Origin: Dyella tabacisoli
Lineage (GTDB): Bacteria; Pseudomonadota; Gammaproteobacteria; Xanthomonadales; Rhodanobacteraceae
Reading direction: 5' to 3'
Length of the DNA: 64,000 nt
Assembly: GCF_003350925.1 (NCBI RefSeq)
Contig: NZ_KZ857175.1
Span: forward strand, 186,001-250,000
A model generated the notes under the pieces. The model was not told where the DNA came from. It worked only from the letters and a program-made list of their open reading frames with translations, and ran no database searches. Numbering within the stretch: position 1 is the first letter of the stretch; each line of letters begins with the position of its first letter. Position numbers and translations under genes: made by a program. This document shows positions 7,935 through 17,150 of the stretch, in pieces.

Positions 7935-9344
7935 TCACGACCAATCCGCGTGAAAGCTGCCGGGCTGATCGATACGTTCGAACGTATGCGCACCGAAGTA
8001 GTCGCGCTGCGCTTGCAGCAGGTTGGCGGGCAGATGTTCGGCGCGGTAGCTGTCGTAGTAAGCGATGGCGGAGGCGAAGCACGGTACCGGCACCCCGGCT
8101 TGAACCGCGCCGGCTACGACATCGCGCAGGGCTTGCTGGTATTGCGTGGCGATGTCGCGAAAATACGGATCGAGCAGCAGATTAGCCAGTTGCGCTTCGT
8201 GCGAGTAGGCGTCGGTGATCTTTTGCAGAAAGCGGGCGCGGATGATGCAGCCGGCGCGGAAGATCTTCGCAATGGTGCCGTAAGGTAGCTGCCAGTGGTA
8301 CTCGTCGGAGGCGGCACGCAATTGCGCGAAGCCCTGGGCATAGGAAACGATTTTGCTGAGATACAGCGCACGGCGCACGGCCTCGATAAAGGCGCCGCGA
8401 TCGCCGTTGAATGCCGAGGGCGCCGGCCCGGTCAGCAGTTTGCTGGCGATGACGCGCTCGTCTTTCAGTGCCGATAGCAGTCGCGCGAATACCGACTCGG
8501 TAATCAGCGGCAGCGGCACGCCGAGATCGAGTGCGCTCTGGCTGGTCCACTTGCCGGTGCCTTTTTGCGCGGCCCGATCGAGAATCACATCGACCAGATC
8601 CTTGCCGCTTTGTGGATCTTTTTTACCGAAGATATCGGCGGTGATCGCGATCAGATAACTGTCCAGCTCGCCCTCGTTCCAATCGGTATAGACCTTGGCC
8701 AACTCGGCATTGGACAGACCAAGCACTTGCTTGAGCACGGCATAGCTTTCGGCGATCAATTGCATATCGCCGTATTCGATACCGTTATGCACCATCTTGA
8801 CGTAATGCCCCGCTCCATCCGTGCCCATATAGGCCACGCAGGGTTCGCCGTCGGGGGCGCGGGCGGCGATTTCAGTAAGGATGGGCGCGACCAAGTCGTA
8901 AGCATCGCGTGGCCCGCCCGGCATGATCGAGGGACCGTGCAGAGCGCCCTCTTCACCGCCGGAGACGCCCGTGCCGATGAAGTGCAGGCCGGCCGCGCTG
9001 AGTTCGCGCTCGCGCCGTATCGTGTCTTTGAACAAGGTATTGCCGCCGTCGATCAAGATGTCGCCCTGGTCCAGCAGCGGCTTTAGTTCGGCGATGGTGG
9101 CGTCGGTAGCTTCGCCGGCCTTGACCATGAGCAGGATGCGGCGTGGTTTTTCCAATGAGTCGACGAAGTCTTTGAGTGTGTAGGCGGGGATCAGCTTGCG
9201 GCCTGGATGGGCGGCGACTACTTCATCGGTTTTTTCGCGGCTGCGGTTGTAGATGGATACCGCGTGGCCGCGGCTTTCGATGTTGAGGGCGAGGTTTCGG
9301 CCCATGACGGCCATGCCGATTACGCCGATCGCTTGTTGGGTCAT
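7935..9344 (-). CDS. gnd: 6-phosphogluconate dehydrogenase (decarboxylating)
   Basis: The 469-residue enzyme converts 6-phosphogluconate and NADP+ to ribulose-5-phosphate, CO2 and NADPH in the pentose phosphate pathway. The Rossmann start [14 protein letters not shown] is followed by [10 protein letters not shown]. The substrate motifs [11 protein letters not shown] and [13 protein letters not shown] carry the catalytic Lys and His. The C-terminus (GAHTFERID, then FHADW) is typical. The length matches the homodimeric enterobacterial type. AGGA lies about 8 nt before the ATG. The 5' leader is C-rich and is preceded by the long repeat (copy 2) in the same orientation. Confidence 0.95.
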   Translation of the reverse strand: MTQQAIGVIGMAVMGRNLALNIESRGHAVSIYNRSREKTDEVVAAHPGRKLIPAYTLKDFVDSLEKPRRILLMVKAGEATDATIAELKPLLDQGDILIDGGNTLFKDTIRRERELSAAGLHFIGTGVSGGEEGALHGPSIMPGGPRDAYDLVAPILTEIAARAPDGEPCVAYMGTDGAGHYVKMVHNGIEYGDMQLIAESYAVLKQVLGLSNAELAKVYTDWNEGELDSYLIAITADIFGKKDPQSGKDLVDVILDRAAQKGTGKWTSQSALDLGVPLPLITESVFARLLSALKDERVIASKLLTGPAPSAFNGDRGAFIEAVRRALYLSKIVSYAQGFAQLRAASDEYHWQLPYGTIAKIFRAGCIIRARFLQKITDAYSHEAQLANLLLDPYFRDIATQYQQALRDVVAGAVQAGVPVPCFASAIAYYDSYRAEHLPANLLQAQRDYFGAHTFERIDQPGSFHADWS

Positions 9345-9418
9345 GGGGGGATTCCTGGGGTGTATGGGTGGTGAAGGATATGGGGAGGGGGTGGAGTTTG
9401 TGCAAGCGGGGGTTTGGG

Positions 9419-9760
9419 CTGGGTTGGTCGCCTGCGGCGGGCTTTCGACCTCCTGCCGGAGGCCGAGTCACTTTCTCTTGAGTGGCCAAGAGAAAGTAAC
9501 CAAAGAGAAGGCCACCCCGCGCGTCGCCCTTCGGGCTTGTGAGGGTCGGCCGGGCTTTTCGACAGTGCATCCATGCACTGGCGAAAAGGCATCGACATCC
9601 CTGTCGATGCCCCTGCGGGCCTTGTCGTCCGACCCTCACCGACGCACAGGGGCCCCAAGGTCAAGAGCAAGAGCAAGGTCAAAAGCAACGTCAAAAGCAG
9701 CGAGCGCTGCGCTTTTGCTCCTCCCCCTACGTGTAGGGGGGGGGGCTGGGAGGGGGTGAG
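9419..9760 (-). repeat. Long intergenic repeat, copy 2
   Basis: Second copy of the 1379-1738 element, on the minus strand, filling most of the 450-bp gap between gnd and the ABC operon. Its 3' end lies about 75 bp before the gnd start. The outer end (9717-9758) is the REP-like palindrome with a run of ten G. The core keeps all stems of copy 1 despite substitutions and single-base indels. A short GTC/AGC-rich stretch (about 9660-9700) is longer than in copy 1. Confidence 0.85.
9467..9639 (-). ncRNA. Candidate structured RNA core, copy 2
   Basis: On the minus strand the same fold forms as in copy 1. P1 pairs 9629-9639 with 9539-9549. Hairpin A pairs 9602-9611 with 9588-9597 (10 perfect pairs, loop GGGA). 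Hairpin B pairs 9574-9587 with 9556-9569 (one mismatch, loop TGGA). Hairpin C pairs 9488-9500 with 9467-9479. The apex of hairpin A reads ACAGGGATGT, which matches the central part of the published CsrA consensus RUACARGGAUGU. It lies upstream of gnd in the sense orientation. Confidence 0.5.
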
Positions 9761-9794
9761 TACTTGCCCCAGCTCCTGCAAACAGCGGAGACAA

Positions 9795-10289
9795 CTAAGC
9801 GTCAGGTTTTTTTCTCAGCCCAGTCGCGGGGCGTGGCGTATAACGCATGGAAACCAGCGCTACCCGTGTGCCCACGCGCACGTAACGCTGTGGTCCGGTG
9901 ACTGAAACTTCGCCGAATTCCAGTCGTTGACCATCCAGGCTCAGCACGGCCAATGGCTTGGTCAGGCCGATTTTCGCCGGATCGAAATCGCTTAGCGGGC
10001 GCCAACTCAACACCGACGCTGCCGCGATTTCGGTCAATTCGCCGAGGCGGCCTTCATCGGCACGTGTTGGGGTGCCGTCGGTACGCCACCAGTGACCGTC
10101 GCGCTTGGCGTAATGCTCGGTGGGGGTGCCTTGCAGGCTTAGTTCGATCTGGGTGATGGCCTCAGGGGCGATGCTAAGCAGGGTTTCTTTCGCGTGTTGC
10201 TGGTCGCGCTGTAGTTGCCATCCGGTCAGCGCGAGCAAGGCGCTGACACCGAGCAGCAAGCTCAGGCGTGTGCGGGTGGCTCGCTTCAT
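9795..10289 (-). CDS. DUF4340-like membrane-anchored accessory protein of an ABC operon
   Basis: A 164-residue protein with an N-terminal anchor (LSLLLGVSALLALTGWQL, residues about 8-25) and a soluble part containing HWWRTDG and RYVRVG-type strands. These resemble DUF4340 proteins that accompany GldF/GldG-type ABC transporters. It would face the periplasm. The start at 10289 overlaps the upstream stop as ATGA, indicating translational coupling. It is the last gene of a four-gene operon. DUF4340 membership is my inference from short motifs and context. Confidence 0.7.
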   Translation of the reverse strand: MKRATRTRLSLLLGVSALLALTGWQLQRDQQHAKETLLSIAPEAITQIELSLQGTPTEHYAKRDGHWWRTDGTPTRADEGRLGELTEIAAASVLSWRPLSDFDPAKIGLTKPLAVLSLDGQRLEFGEVSVTGPQRYVRVGTRVALVSMRYTPRPATGLRKKPDA

Positions 10290-11656
10290 GCGCGGCGGCG
10301 CCGCCATACGATGCATCCGCCGATCGTCAGCAGCAGTAGTGGTAGGCCAATCATGAAGCCCATGCTGACCGCGTTGAGCTGGCTTTGCGAGAGTTGCAGA
10401 ATGCGATCGGGTGCGCCGCGTGGCGGCAGGTTGACCAGTGCGTCGTCGCCGAGCAGCCAGTCGAATACGCGTTCGCCCAAGGCGCGGTTGCCGGCGTTGC
10501 CGAGAAAAGTATTGGAGAGAAAGTCGCCGTCGCCGATCACCACGGCGCGTTGTTCACGCTTGGTGGGACTGGGCGAAAGCCGGCTCAGTGCGAAGCCGAA
10601 ATCCAACGGGCCTTTGAGTTCACCCGCGGCGGCGTCGAAGCGGACATCGGTGGGATGCTCGTTATCGATGGGGTGAAACGCGGTCCAACTCTGCGGTCCC
10701 GAACGGAGAAACGCCTGTACGTCCCAGCCGCTCTGCGCTAGCTGAGCCAATGCGGAGACTTGCGGAAACAGCGTGGTGAGCGTGAAGCCGTGAGTGATCG
10801 CCTGCGGCGGGTAGTCGCCCAGCGCGATCAGGCGCGGGTCCTTAAGGCCCAGCGCGGCGCCTTGGCCGTCCACCAAGACACCAGGCAGTACGCGCACACC
10901 GAGTGCATTCGCCAACGGCGCCAGGCCCAGGTCCTCGTTTGCCGGTTCGGTTAGCCACAGCACATTGCCGCCATTGGCTACATAGTCAGTCAGTGCCTTC
11001 ACCGCGCCGGCGGGCAGCGTCAGCTCGGGGCTGGCCAGCACCACCAGGTCGGTGTGCTCGGGCACCGCCGTGACCTGGGTGAAACTCAGCGGTACCGCGC
11101 GCATGCCACGGCCTTCCAACTGCGAGATGAAAGTGCCCAGGTCGGCATTCGCCTTGCCGTCGGCGCGGCGTTCGCCGTCACCGGTGACAAAGGCGACGAT
11201 GCGCTCGTCGCCGCGCGCGAGCCGTTCCAATGCATTGGTGAGGCCGCGTTCGGACAACTCTTCCAGGCGCTGCTCGCGGTTCTGGTAATGGACGATAAGC
11301 GCGCCATCGACGGTGACACCGAGTTCGCGCATCGCTGCCGGATCTAGCTGCGGGTCGACGAAACGCAGGGCGAGATCCGGTTTGATCCGCTGATAGCGTT
11401 GTACAAAGCCGGCAATGGTTTGGCGTAGATCGCCCTGCGGACTGGCGTAACTGACAATCTCCACTGCGCCGGGCAACGTGGCCAGCACCGCGGCGGTTTC
11501 ATGAGAAAGGCTGGCGCGCCGCCCGTGGGTCCAGTCGGCGATAAATTCATGGCGCGTCGATAGATAACCGATAGCGCCCGCGCCGAGTAACAGTCCCAGC
11601 GCGAACAGCCAGCCGTCCAGACGTCTAAACAGGCCTTGCTTGAATAGCGTCGTCAT
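10286..11656 (-). CDS. GldG-like ABC transporter auxiliary protein
   Basis: A 456-residue protein with an N-terminal membrane segment (LFALGLLLGAGAIGYL) and a C-terminal one (MGFMIGLPLLLLTIGGCIVW) ending in an Arg-rich tail. The periplasmic part between them starts with LSHETAAVLATLPGAVEI and contains AFVTGDGERRA, LVVLASPELTLPAGAVKALTDYV and WLTEP. This is the layout of the uncharacterised ABC auxiliary/GldG (DUF4350-like) family, whose fold resembles IFT52/GldG. The start at 11656 overlaps the permease stop as TGATG. Homologues in gliding Bacteroidetes support motility; here the transported substrate is unknown. Confidence 0.8.
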   Translation of the reverse strand: MTTLFKQGLFRRLDGWLFALGLLLGAGAIGYLSTRHEFIADWTHGRRASLSHETAAVLATLPGAVEIVSYASPQGDLRQTIAGFVQRYQRIKPDLALRFVDPQLDPAAMRELGVTVDGALIVHYQNREQRLEELSERGLTNALERLARGDERIVAFVTGDGERRADGKANADLGTFISQLEGRGMRAVPLSFTQVTAVPEHTDLVVLASPELTLPAGAVKALTDYVANGGNVLWLTEPANEDLGLAPLANALGVRVLPGVLVDGQGAALGLKDPRLIALGDYPPQAITHGFTLTTLFPQVSALAQLAQSGWDVQAFLRSGPQSWTAFHPIDNEHPTDVRFDAAAGELKGPLDFGFALSRLSPSPTKREQRAVVIGDGDFLSNTFLGNAGNRALGERVFDWLLGDDALVNLPPRGAPDRILQLSQSQLNAVSMGFMIGLPLLLLTIGGCIVWRRRRA

Positions 11657-12441
11657 CAGCCGCGCTCCTTTTCTGCCGATAGTCGACGTATCGCCAGCAT
11701 CAGCGAGAATGCGATCAACAGCGCGAACCATACGAGGTCCACGCTGGAGACCAGGCCGCGCAGCAGCGGCTCAAGATGTGTGCTCAGCGCCAGCCAGTTG
11801 ACCGCGCCGTTGCCGACGCCGGCCATCTGCGCGCCCAGATTGACGATGGTCAGGCCCAGGCCCAGCATCAGGCTGGCGGTGGCGGCGATCGCCGGATGCG
11901 AGGCGAAGGCGGAGCAGGCGATGCCTAGCGCGGCCAATGCAGCCAGCATCAGCAGCAGGCCTAGCGATGCGGCAGCGAACTTGCCCCAGTCCAGATGCGT
12001 GCCATGAGCCAGGCTCAAGGGCATCGCCAGAACCAGCAACAGCCATAAGGCCAGCCACAACAGCAGGGCCAGATACTTGCCGAGCACGATTTGCGAACCG
12101 GACAAGCCGCTGGCAAACAGCAGGGGCAGGGTGCCGTTGCTGCGTTCGCCGGCAAGTGTCGACATGGTCAGTAGCGGCACTATGACCAAGGCCAGTTCGG
12201 CCAGGCCAAAGGGCAGCAGGCCGCCGGTAAGCAGGCTGCTAAGCATGGGCACGGCGACCAGGTCGGTATAGCCGGGGCCGCCGGGCAGTGCGGCCAACTT
12301 GATCTGATTGGCCAGGAATTGGCCCAGCAGCAAAATAAAGCGCCACGCCAATTCGCCCAAGGTGAATGCGGCGAGTACCCAGGTCAGCGGGCGTACGAAC
12401 AGGCGGCGAAGCTCCAGCCTTGCAACGGCGATGACGCTCAT
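11656..12441 (-). CDS. ABC-2 type transporter permease (GldF-like)
   Basis: The 261-residue protein has about six hydrophobic segments and no signal peptide. It begins with the short cytoplasmic helix MSVIAVARLELRRLF, typical of ABC-2 permeases, and has the conserved cytosolic stretch TLAGERSNGTLPLLF before a membrane segment. It forms the membrane channel with the ATPase encoded just upstream. The start overlaps the ATPase stop by four bases (ATGA), and its own stop overlaps the GldG-like start, so the genes are tightly coupled. The cargo is unknown. Confidence 0.85.
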   Translation of the reverse strand: MSVIAVARLELRRLFVRPLTWVLAAFTLGELAWRFILLLGQFLANQIKLAALPGGPGYTDLVAVPMLSSLLTGGLLPFGLAELALVIVPLLTMSTLAGERSNGTLPLLFASGLSGSQIVLGKYLALLLWLALWLLLVLAMPLSLAHGTHLDWGKFAAASLGLLLMLAALAALGIACSAFASHPAIAATASLMLGLGLTIVNLGAQMAGVGNGAVNWLALSTHLEPLLRGLVSSVDLVWFALLIAFSLMLAIRRLSAEKERG

Positions 12442-13232
12442 GCGGCGCGGCTCCTGTCGGCGGAGGGTGTGCTGTCGCCGCCACGCATCGCAATATCGAA
12501 AAAGGTCTGTTCCAGTGCCTTGTGGTCGCCATCGGTAATCGGGCCGTCGTGATGCAGTCGGCCTTCATGCAAGATCGCGACACGATCGCAGACGGCGGTC
12601 ACCTCGGCCAGCAAATGAGTCGACAGGATGACCGTCGTGCCGGCACTGACCTGTTCGCGGATCAAGGTGCGCAGGGCGGCCACCTGGATCGGGTCGAGTG
12701 CGTTGGCTGGTTCATCCAGCACCAATAGCGCCGGTTTATGCACCAGGGCACAGGCCAGGCCAAGCCGCTGGCGCTGGCCTTGCGACAGCACGCCGGCGAG
12801 TCGCCGCTGCAAAGGGCCTAGTTCCAGCCGTTCGACAATGGCCTCACGGGCTTGCTTCAGCGCGACGCCGTTCAGGCCGCGCAGGCGCCCGTGCGTGTCC
12901 AGATGCTCGCCAACGGTCAGTTCAGGCCATTGCGGTGCCCGCTCTGGCAGCCAGCCGATCAGCCGGCGCGCGCGTTCAGGGTGTTCCAGGAAATCCTCGC
13001 CATTAAGCGCGATCGTGCCGCTATCGGGGCGCAACGCGCCGGCAATCATCGATAACGTCGTTGATTTACCGGCCCCGTTCACCCCCAGCAGGCCCAGCAC
13101 CTGGCCGCGTTTCAGGGTCAGGCTCAGATCCTGAACGGCTGGACGTCCGGCCCGGTGGCGGCTGAGTCGATCTAACCGTAATAAATCCGGCTCCAAGATG
13201 TCTTGCGGCAAAACGGCGTTAGGCATGGTCAT
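12438..13232 (-). CDS. ABC transporter ATP-binding protein (GldA/CcmA-like)
   Basis: A 264-residue ABC ATPase. Walker A is GVNGAGKSTT (near residue 50), the signature is LSQGQRQRLGLA, Walker B is LLVLDEPANALDP, and the H-loop is ILSTHLLAEV. It powers the adjacent ABC-2 permease and is the first gene of the minus-strand operon ATPase-permease-GldG-like-DUF4340. The start is uncertain between 13232 and 13226, since no clear Shine-Dalgarno sequence lies before either. The 13233-13408 gap holds the divergent promoters of this operon and the desaturase gene. Confidence 0.9.
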   Translation of the reverse strand: MTMPNAVLPQDILEPDLLRLDRLSRHRAGRPAVQDLSLTLKRGQVLGLLGVNGAGKSTTLSMIAGALRPDSGTIALNGEDFLEHPERARRLIGWLPERAPQWPELTVGEHLDTHGRLRGLNGVALKQAREAIVERLELGPLQRRLAGVLSQGQRQRLGLACALVHKPALLVLDEPANALDPIQVAALRTLIREQVSAGTTVILSTHLLAEVTAVCDRVAILHEGRLHHDGPITDGDHKALEQTFFDIAMRGGDSTPSADRSRAA

Positions 13233-13408
13233 TGCGCGATTGTCGGGGTGTCCACATATCCAGCACAACGGGGTAACAACTGCTATACACGAGTCGTGCG
13301 ATCATCGACACGTTTAGATGTAATAACGAACGACCATGCTGGCGGGTACGGAAACCGACGGCATAGACTGCTTTGCGAATCAAAGTAATCAATCCTCTGG
13401 GTGCTTCC

Positions 13409-14602
13409 ATGCTTGATGCAGTACTGAATTTCCTTTCCAACGGCCTGACCAGCGCCAGTTGGCTGACCATGCTGATCTATGTGCTGGTGATGACGCAGAT
13501 CACCATTTTCACGGTGACGCTGTATCTGCACCGCTGCCAGACGCATCGCGGCGTCGACCTGCATCCGCTGATTGCGAACTTCTTTCGCTTCTGGGGCTGG
13601 TTGACCACCGGCATGGTGACCAAGGAATGGGTGGCGGTACATCGCAAGCATCACGCCAAGGTCGAGACCGAAGAAGATCCGCATAGCCCGCAGATCTACG
13701 GCATCAAGAAGGTTTTCTGGGATGGCGTGTCGCTGTATCGCGATGCCAGCGAAGTGAAAGAAGACCTCGAAAAATACGGTCGCGGCACGCCGGACGACTG
13801 GATCGAGCGCAAGCTGTACAGCGCGCACCCGTACTGGGGCCCGACCTTGATGCTCATCATCAGCCTGGCCTTATTCGGCGTGATCGGCGCAGCCTTGTGG
13901 GCCGTGCAAATGATCTGGATCCCGTTCTGGGCTGCCGGTTTCGTCAACGGCGTCGGCCACTGGTGGGGTTATCGCAACTTCGAAAGCGCCGACACCGCGC
14001 GCAACCTAATTCCCTGGGGCTTCTGGATCGGCGGCGAAGAGCTGCACAACAACCACCATGCCTTCCCGAGTTCGGCCAAGTTCGCCCTGCGCAAGTGGGA
14101 GTTCGACATCGGCTGGGCGGCGATTTGCATGCTGCGCGCGGTTGGCCTGGCCAAGGTGCTGCGCGTGGCGCCAAGCCTGGACGTTCGCCCGAACGTGCAT
14201 CTGCCCGATGCCGAGACGCTGAAAGCCGTACTTACCCATCGCTTCCAGGCGATGACCGACTACTACCAGGGCGTGATCGTGCCGACCATGCGCGACGAGG
14301 CTCAGCACGCCGGCGAGAACATCAAGTCGATGCCGCGCCGTTTGCGCCGGGCCATGGCCGATGGCGGCCGCTGGCTCGATAACGAAGGTCGCGATCGTCT
14401 CCAGGCCGTATTGGCCAAGCGCCCCACCCTGAGCGTCGTATGCGAGTTCCGTGCGCGTCTGGCGGCATTGATGGAGCAGCGTGGTGCCGACCAGGCCTTG
14501 AAGGGCCTGCAGCAGTGGATCCACGAGGCCGAGCAGAGCGGTATCCGCGCACTGCAGGAGTTTGCGCAGCGGTTGAAGGGCTATGCCGTCAGCGCTACCT
14601 GA
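13409..14602 (+). CDS. Acyl-CoA desaturase (delta-9 fatty acid desaturase, OLE1-type)
   Basis: The 397-residue membrane di-iron enzyme introduces a cis double bond into saturated acyl chains. The three histidine boxes are present: HRCQTH near residue 41, HRKHH near residue 77, and HNNHH near residue 214. Membrane segments lie near residues 15-40 and 150-185. The C-terminal ~130 residues after the desaturase core are helical and charged, longer than in minimal members. The start at 13409 gives the usual short N-terminus. A perfect terminator follows. It lies divergent to the GldA-type operon. Confidence 0.9.
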   Translation: MLDAVLNFLSNGLTSASWLTMLIYVLVMTQITIFTVTLYLHRCQTHRGVDLHPLIANFFRFWGWLTTGMVTKEWVAVHRKHHAKVETEEDPHSPQIYGIKKVFWDGVSLYRDASEVKEDLEKYGRGTPDDWIERKLYSAHPYWGPTLMLIISLALFGVIGAALWAVQMIWIPFWAAGFVNGVGHWWGYRNFESADTARNLIPWGFWIGGEELHNNHHAFPSSAKFALRKWEFDIGWAAICMLRAVGLAKVLRVAPSLDVRPNVHLPDAETLKAVLTHRFQAMTDYYQGVIVPTMRDEAQHAGENIKSMPRRLRRAMADGGRWLDNEGRDRLQAVLAKRPTLSVVCEFRARLAALMEQRGADQALKGLQQWIHEAEQSGIRALQEFAQRLKGYAVSAT

Positions 14603-14621
14603 TCGTGCTTTGCCATGAGTA

Positions 14622-14656
14622 AAAGAAAGGCCCGCTGATCGCGGGCCTTTCTTTTT
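14622..14656. terminator. Bidirectional intrinsic terminator after the desaturase
   Basis: A 14-bp perfect stem (AAAGAAAGGCCCGC with its complement) around a TGATC loop, followed by TTTTT on the plus strand. The A-rich opposite flank would allow some function on the minus strand. Confidence 0.9.
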
Positions 14657-14696
14657 AGCGAGTCGTCTCAGCAGAGCCTTCGGCCGAATGGCCGGC

Positions 14697-14725
14697 AACA
14701 AAAAACCCGCCTTGCGGCGGGTTTC
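14697..14725 (-). terminator. Intrinsic terminator of the rpmB-rpmG operon
   Basis: On the minus strand AAACCCGCC, loop GCAA and GGCGGGTTT are followed by a T run (TTTTTTGTTG). It lies about 50 nt past the rpmG stop. Confidence 0.88.
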
Positions 14726-14775
14726 TTGTGAAGGTCAGATCCCGGCTTTCGCGGGGATGATCTGCTAGCTGCAGA

Positions 14776-14940
14776 TCACTTGATCTTGCCTTCCTTGTAG
14801 ATCACGTGCTTGCGGACAACCGGGTCGTATTTCTTGAACTCGAACTTTTCCGGCGTGTTCTTCTTGTTCTTCTGCGTGGTGTAGAAGTGGCCGGTGCCGG
14901 CCGAGGAGATCAAGCGGATCTTGTCGTTTTTAGAAGCCAT
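14776..14940 (-). CDS. rpmG: 50S ribosomal protein L33
   Basis: A 54-residue basic protein starting [20 protein letters not shown] and ending in VIYKEGKIK, typical for bacterial L33. It contains no zinc-binding Cys residues, so it is the zinc-independent form. It follows rpmB with 10 nt between them, the usual proteobacterial order, and shares its terminator. The start at 14940 gives the conserved N-terminus. Confidence 0.97.
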   Translation of the reverse strand: MASKNDKIRLISSAGTGHFYTTQKNKKNTPEKFEFKKYDPVVRKHVIYKEGKIK

Positions 14941-14950
14941 GATTGATTCC

Positions 14951-15187
14951 TCAGACCTTTTCGCCGCGAGCACGCAGGTCGGCAATCACAGCCTCGATGC
15001 CATTCTTGTCGATGGTGCGCAACGCTTGATTGGAAACGCGCAGTTTGATCCAGCGGTTTTCGCTGGCGACCCAGAAGCGGCGCTCGTGCAGGTTGGGCAA
15101 CCAGCGGCGACGGGTACGATTGTTGGCGTGCGAGACGTTGTTGCCTGTCTGCACACCCTTTCCGGTGACTTGGCATCTACGGGCCAT
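14951..15187 (-). CDS. rpmB: 50S ribosomal protein L28
   Basis: A 78-residue basic protein starting [20 protein letters not shown] and containing TRRRWLPNL, the family hallmarks. GGAGG lies just upstream of the ATG at 15187. A short hairpin (CGCCC pairing with GGGCG, about 15210-15235) lies in its leader and might take part in r-protein autoregulation, though this is speculative. It forms an operon with rpmG. Confidence 0.97.
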   Translation of the reverse strand: MARRCQVTGKGVQTGNNVSHANNRTRRRWLPNLHERRFWVASENRWIKLRVSNQALRTIDKNGIEAVIADLRARGEKV

Positions 15188-15490
15188 GAGGACCTCCGTA
15201 ATTAGTTGTGTACGCCCGTTAGCCAGGGCGACATCGGCCCAGCGGCGCTTGGCGCCACGCAATGCTGGAGGGTGGTGCTTTCAGTGTGCATCGTGAGGCC
15301 CGCATCGCGTCGCGGACGTACCCGAAACATCGGGCCGGCACAGTTGAGCCGCGTATTCTCCCAGAAAAACAGGGCTGTGCGCAAACTAAGTGGTTTTTGA
15401 TGATGTTTGGGCATGGCGGGGCTGTCTTCATTTGTGGAACAATCGACCCCTTTGGTTCTAACCACTTACGCGCAAGAGCGAGGGAATCCC
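15188..15490. promoter_or_regulatory. Divergent intergenic region between rpmB and secB
   Basis: This 303-bp gap must hold the promoters for rpmB-rpmG (minus) and secB (plus). A small CGCCC/GGGCG hairpin lies on the rpmB side. I see no convincing gene, repeat or operator in the rest. Confidence 0.4.
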
Positions 15491-15994
15491 ATGGCAGAAG
15501 TCACCGCCAACGGTCAGGCCAATGGCCAGGCCGGTCAGCCACAGCTAATGTTGCAGAAGATCTACGTCAAGGATGTGTCGTTCGAGGCGCCCAATGCGCC
15601 GCAGATCTTCCAGGAGATCGCCGAGACCGATCAGCAGCCCCAGGTTCAGCTCAATCTTGGTCACAAGGCTACGGCGCTGGGTGGCGATTTGTACGAAGTC
15701 ATCCTGAGCCTGACCCTGACTTGCACGGTGGGTGAGCGCACGGCCTACCTGGCCGAGGTGCAGCAGGCTGGTTTGTTCGGCGTAGCCGGGTTCAGCGAGG
15801 CCGATCATGCCGGCATCATCGGCAGCTACTGCCCGAATCTGCTGTTCCCGTATGCCCGTCAGGTGATTTCGAGTCTGGTGTTGGAGGGTGGTTTCCCGCC
15901 GTTCTTGCTGCAGCCGATCAATTTCGACGCATTGTTCGCCGAACAGCAGCGCCGCACGATCGGTGGTGACGAGGCCCCGACGCTCAATAGCTGA
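15491..15994 (+). CDS. secB: Protein-export chaperone SecB
   Basis: The 167-residue protein matches SecB throughout. It has LQKIYVKDVSFEAPNAPQIF near the N-terminus, the LTLTCTVGERTAYLAEVQQAG core, and CPNLLFPYARQVISSL followed by FPPFLLQPINFDALF. SecB tetramers keep preproteins unfolded and deliver them to SecA. The N-terminus has a short Gln/Ala/Gly-rich tail before the fold, and the C-terminus carries an acidic tail. The start at 15491 fits the family. It is followed 9 nt later by gpsA, a linkage common in proteobacteria. Confidence 0.96.
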   Translation: MAEVTANGQANGQAGQPQLMLQKIYVKDVSFEAPNAPQIFQEIAETDQQPQVQLNLGHKATALGGDLYEVILSLTLTCTVGERTAYLAEVQQAGLFGVAGFSEADHAGIIGSYCPNLLFPYARQVISSLVLEGGFPPFLLQPINFDALFAEQQRRTIGGDEAPTLNS

Positions 15995-16003
15995 GCGCAC
16001 GTC

Positions 16004-17032
16004 ATGGTTGAAAATCCGACCCTGGCCGTCCTCGGTGCCGGTTCCTGGGGCACCGCACTGGCGGCCTTAACCGCGCGCAATGGAGTGCCGACCCGGTTAT
16101 GGGGTCGCGATCCCAGGGCGCTGGCGGCCATGGCTGAAAGCCATCGCAACCAGCGCTATCTGCCGGATCTCGAACTGCCGGCAGAGCTACGTTATGAAAG
16201 CGACCTCGCCGCCGCCCTGCGTGGCGCCGAGATTGTCTTGATCGTGGTGCCAAGCCACGCGTTTGCCGCGATGCTGGACGAAATCGCGCCCCTGCTCGAA
16301 CCTGCGGCGACCATTGCCTGGGCGACCAAGGGTTTCGAACCCGGTACCGGGCGCTTTCTGCATGAACTGGTGCAGCAGCGTTTGCCGGGGCGTGCCGCGG
16401 CGGTCGTCACCGGGCCTTCGTTTGCCCGTGAGGTTGCCGCTGGCTTACCCAGTGCCGTTACCGTGCATTCCGACGATGACGCCTTTGCCCATCAGGTGGC
16501 TTCGCTACTGCATGCGCCGAATTTTCGTGCGTATTCCGGCAGCGATGTACTCGGTGCCGAATTGGGCGGTGCGATGAAGAATGTGCTGGCGGTGGCCACC
16601 GGGGTTGCCGATGGCATGGAGTTGGGGCTAAACGCCCGCGCCGGTCTGATTACCCGCGGCATGAACGAGATGTTGCGCCTGGGCGTAGCGCTGGGCGCGC
16701 GGCCTGAGACCTTGATGGGCTTATCTGGCCTGGGCGACCTGGTGCTTACCTGCACCGGTGACCTCTCGCGCAATCGTCGATTGGGTCTGGCGCTGGGCCG
16801 TGGCCAGGCGATCGACGAGGCGGTGCGGGAGATCGGCCAGGTGGTCGAAAGTGTCGTTACCGCCGATGAAGTGACCCGTTTGGCGATCAAGCACGGGCTG
16901 GATCTGCCGATCAGCGCCGGAGTGCGTGCGGTGCTACATGGCGAGGTGACTCCCGCGGAGGGGCTGAAAGCCCTGATGTCGCGTGAGCAGAAGCCGGAGT
17001 ATCCGCAGGGTTTGTTTGGGTCGAGTCCGTGA
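16004..17032 (+). CDS. gpsA: Glycerol-3-phosphate dehydrogenase [NAD(P)+]
   Basis: The 342-residue enzyme reduces dihydroxyacetone phosphate to sn-glycerol-3-phosphate for phospholipid synthesis. The N-terminal Rossmann motif is [12 protein letters not shown]. The [11 protein letters not shown] and [18 protein letters not shown] segments contain the catalytic Lys. [20 protein letters not shown] is the family signature. Length and termini are complete. It is cotranscribed with secB, given the 9-nt gap. Confidence 0.96.
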   Translation: MVENPTLAVLGAGSWGTALAALTARNGVPTRLWGRDPRALAAMAESHRNQRYLPDLELPAELRYESDLAAALRGAEIVLIVVPSHAFAAMLDEIAPLLEPAATIAWATKGFEPGTGRFLHELVQQRLPGRAAAVVTGPSFAREVAAGLPSAVTVHSDDDAFAHQVASLLHAPNFRAYSGSDVLGAELGGAMKNVLAVATGVADGMELGLNARAGLITRGMNEMLRLGVALGARPETLMGLSGLGDLVLTCTGDLSRNRRLGLALGRGQAIDEAVREIGQVVESVVTADEVTRLAIKHGLDLPISAGVRAVLHGEVTPAEGLKALMSREQKPEYPQGLFGSSP

Positions 17033-17150
17033 ACTGAGGGCTGGGGAGGGGGGGGCTCTTCAGCTCTTTTTTGCATCTCCGCGCAAAGCCGACGAACACT
17101 AATACGCTGGCCTTGCTAAGCTCGGCGTTTTGGTCGCCACCGCGGACCGC

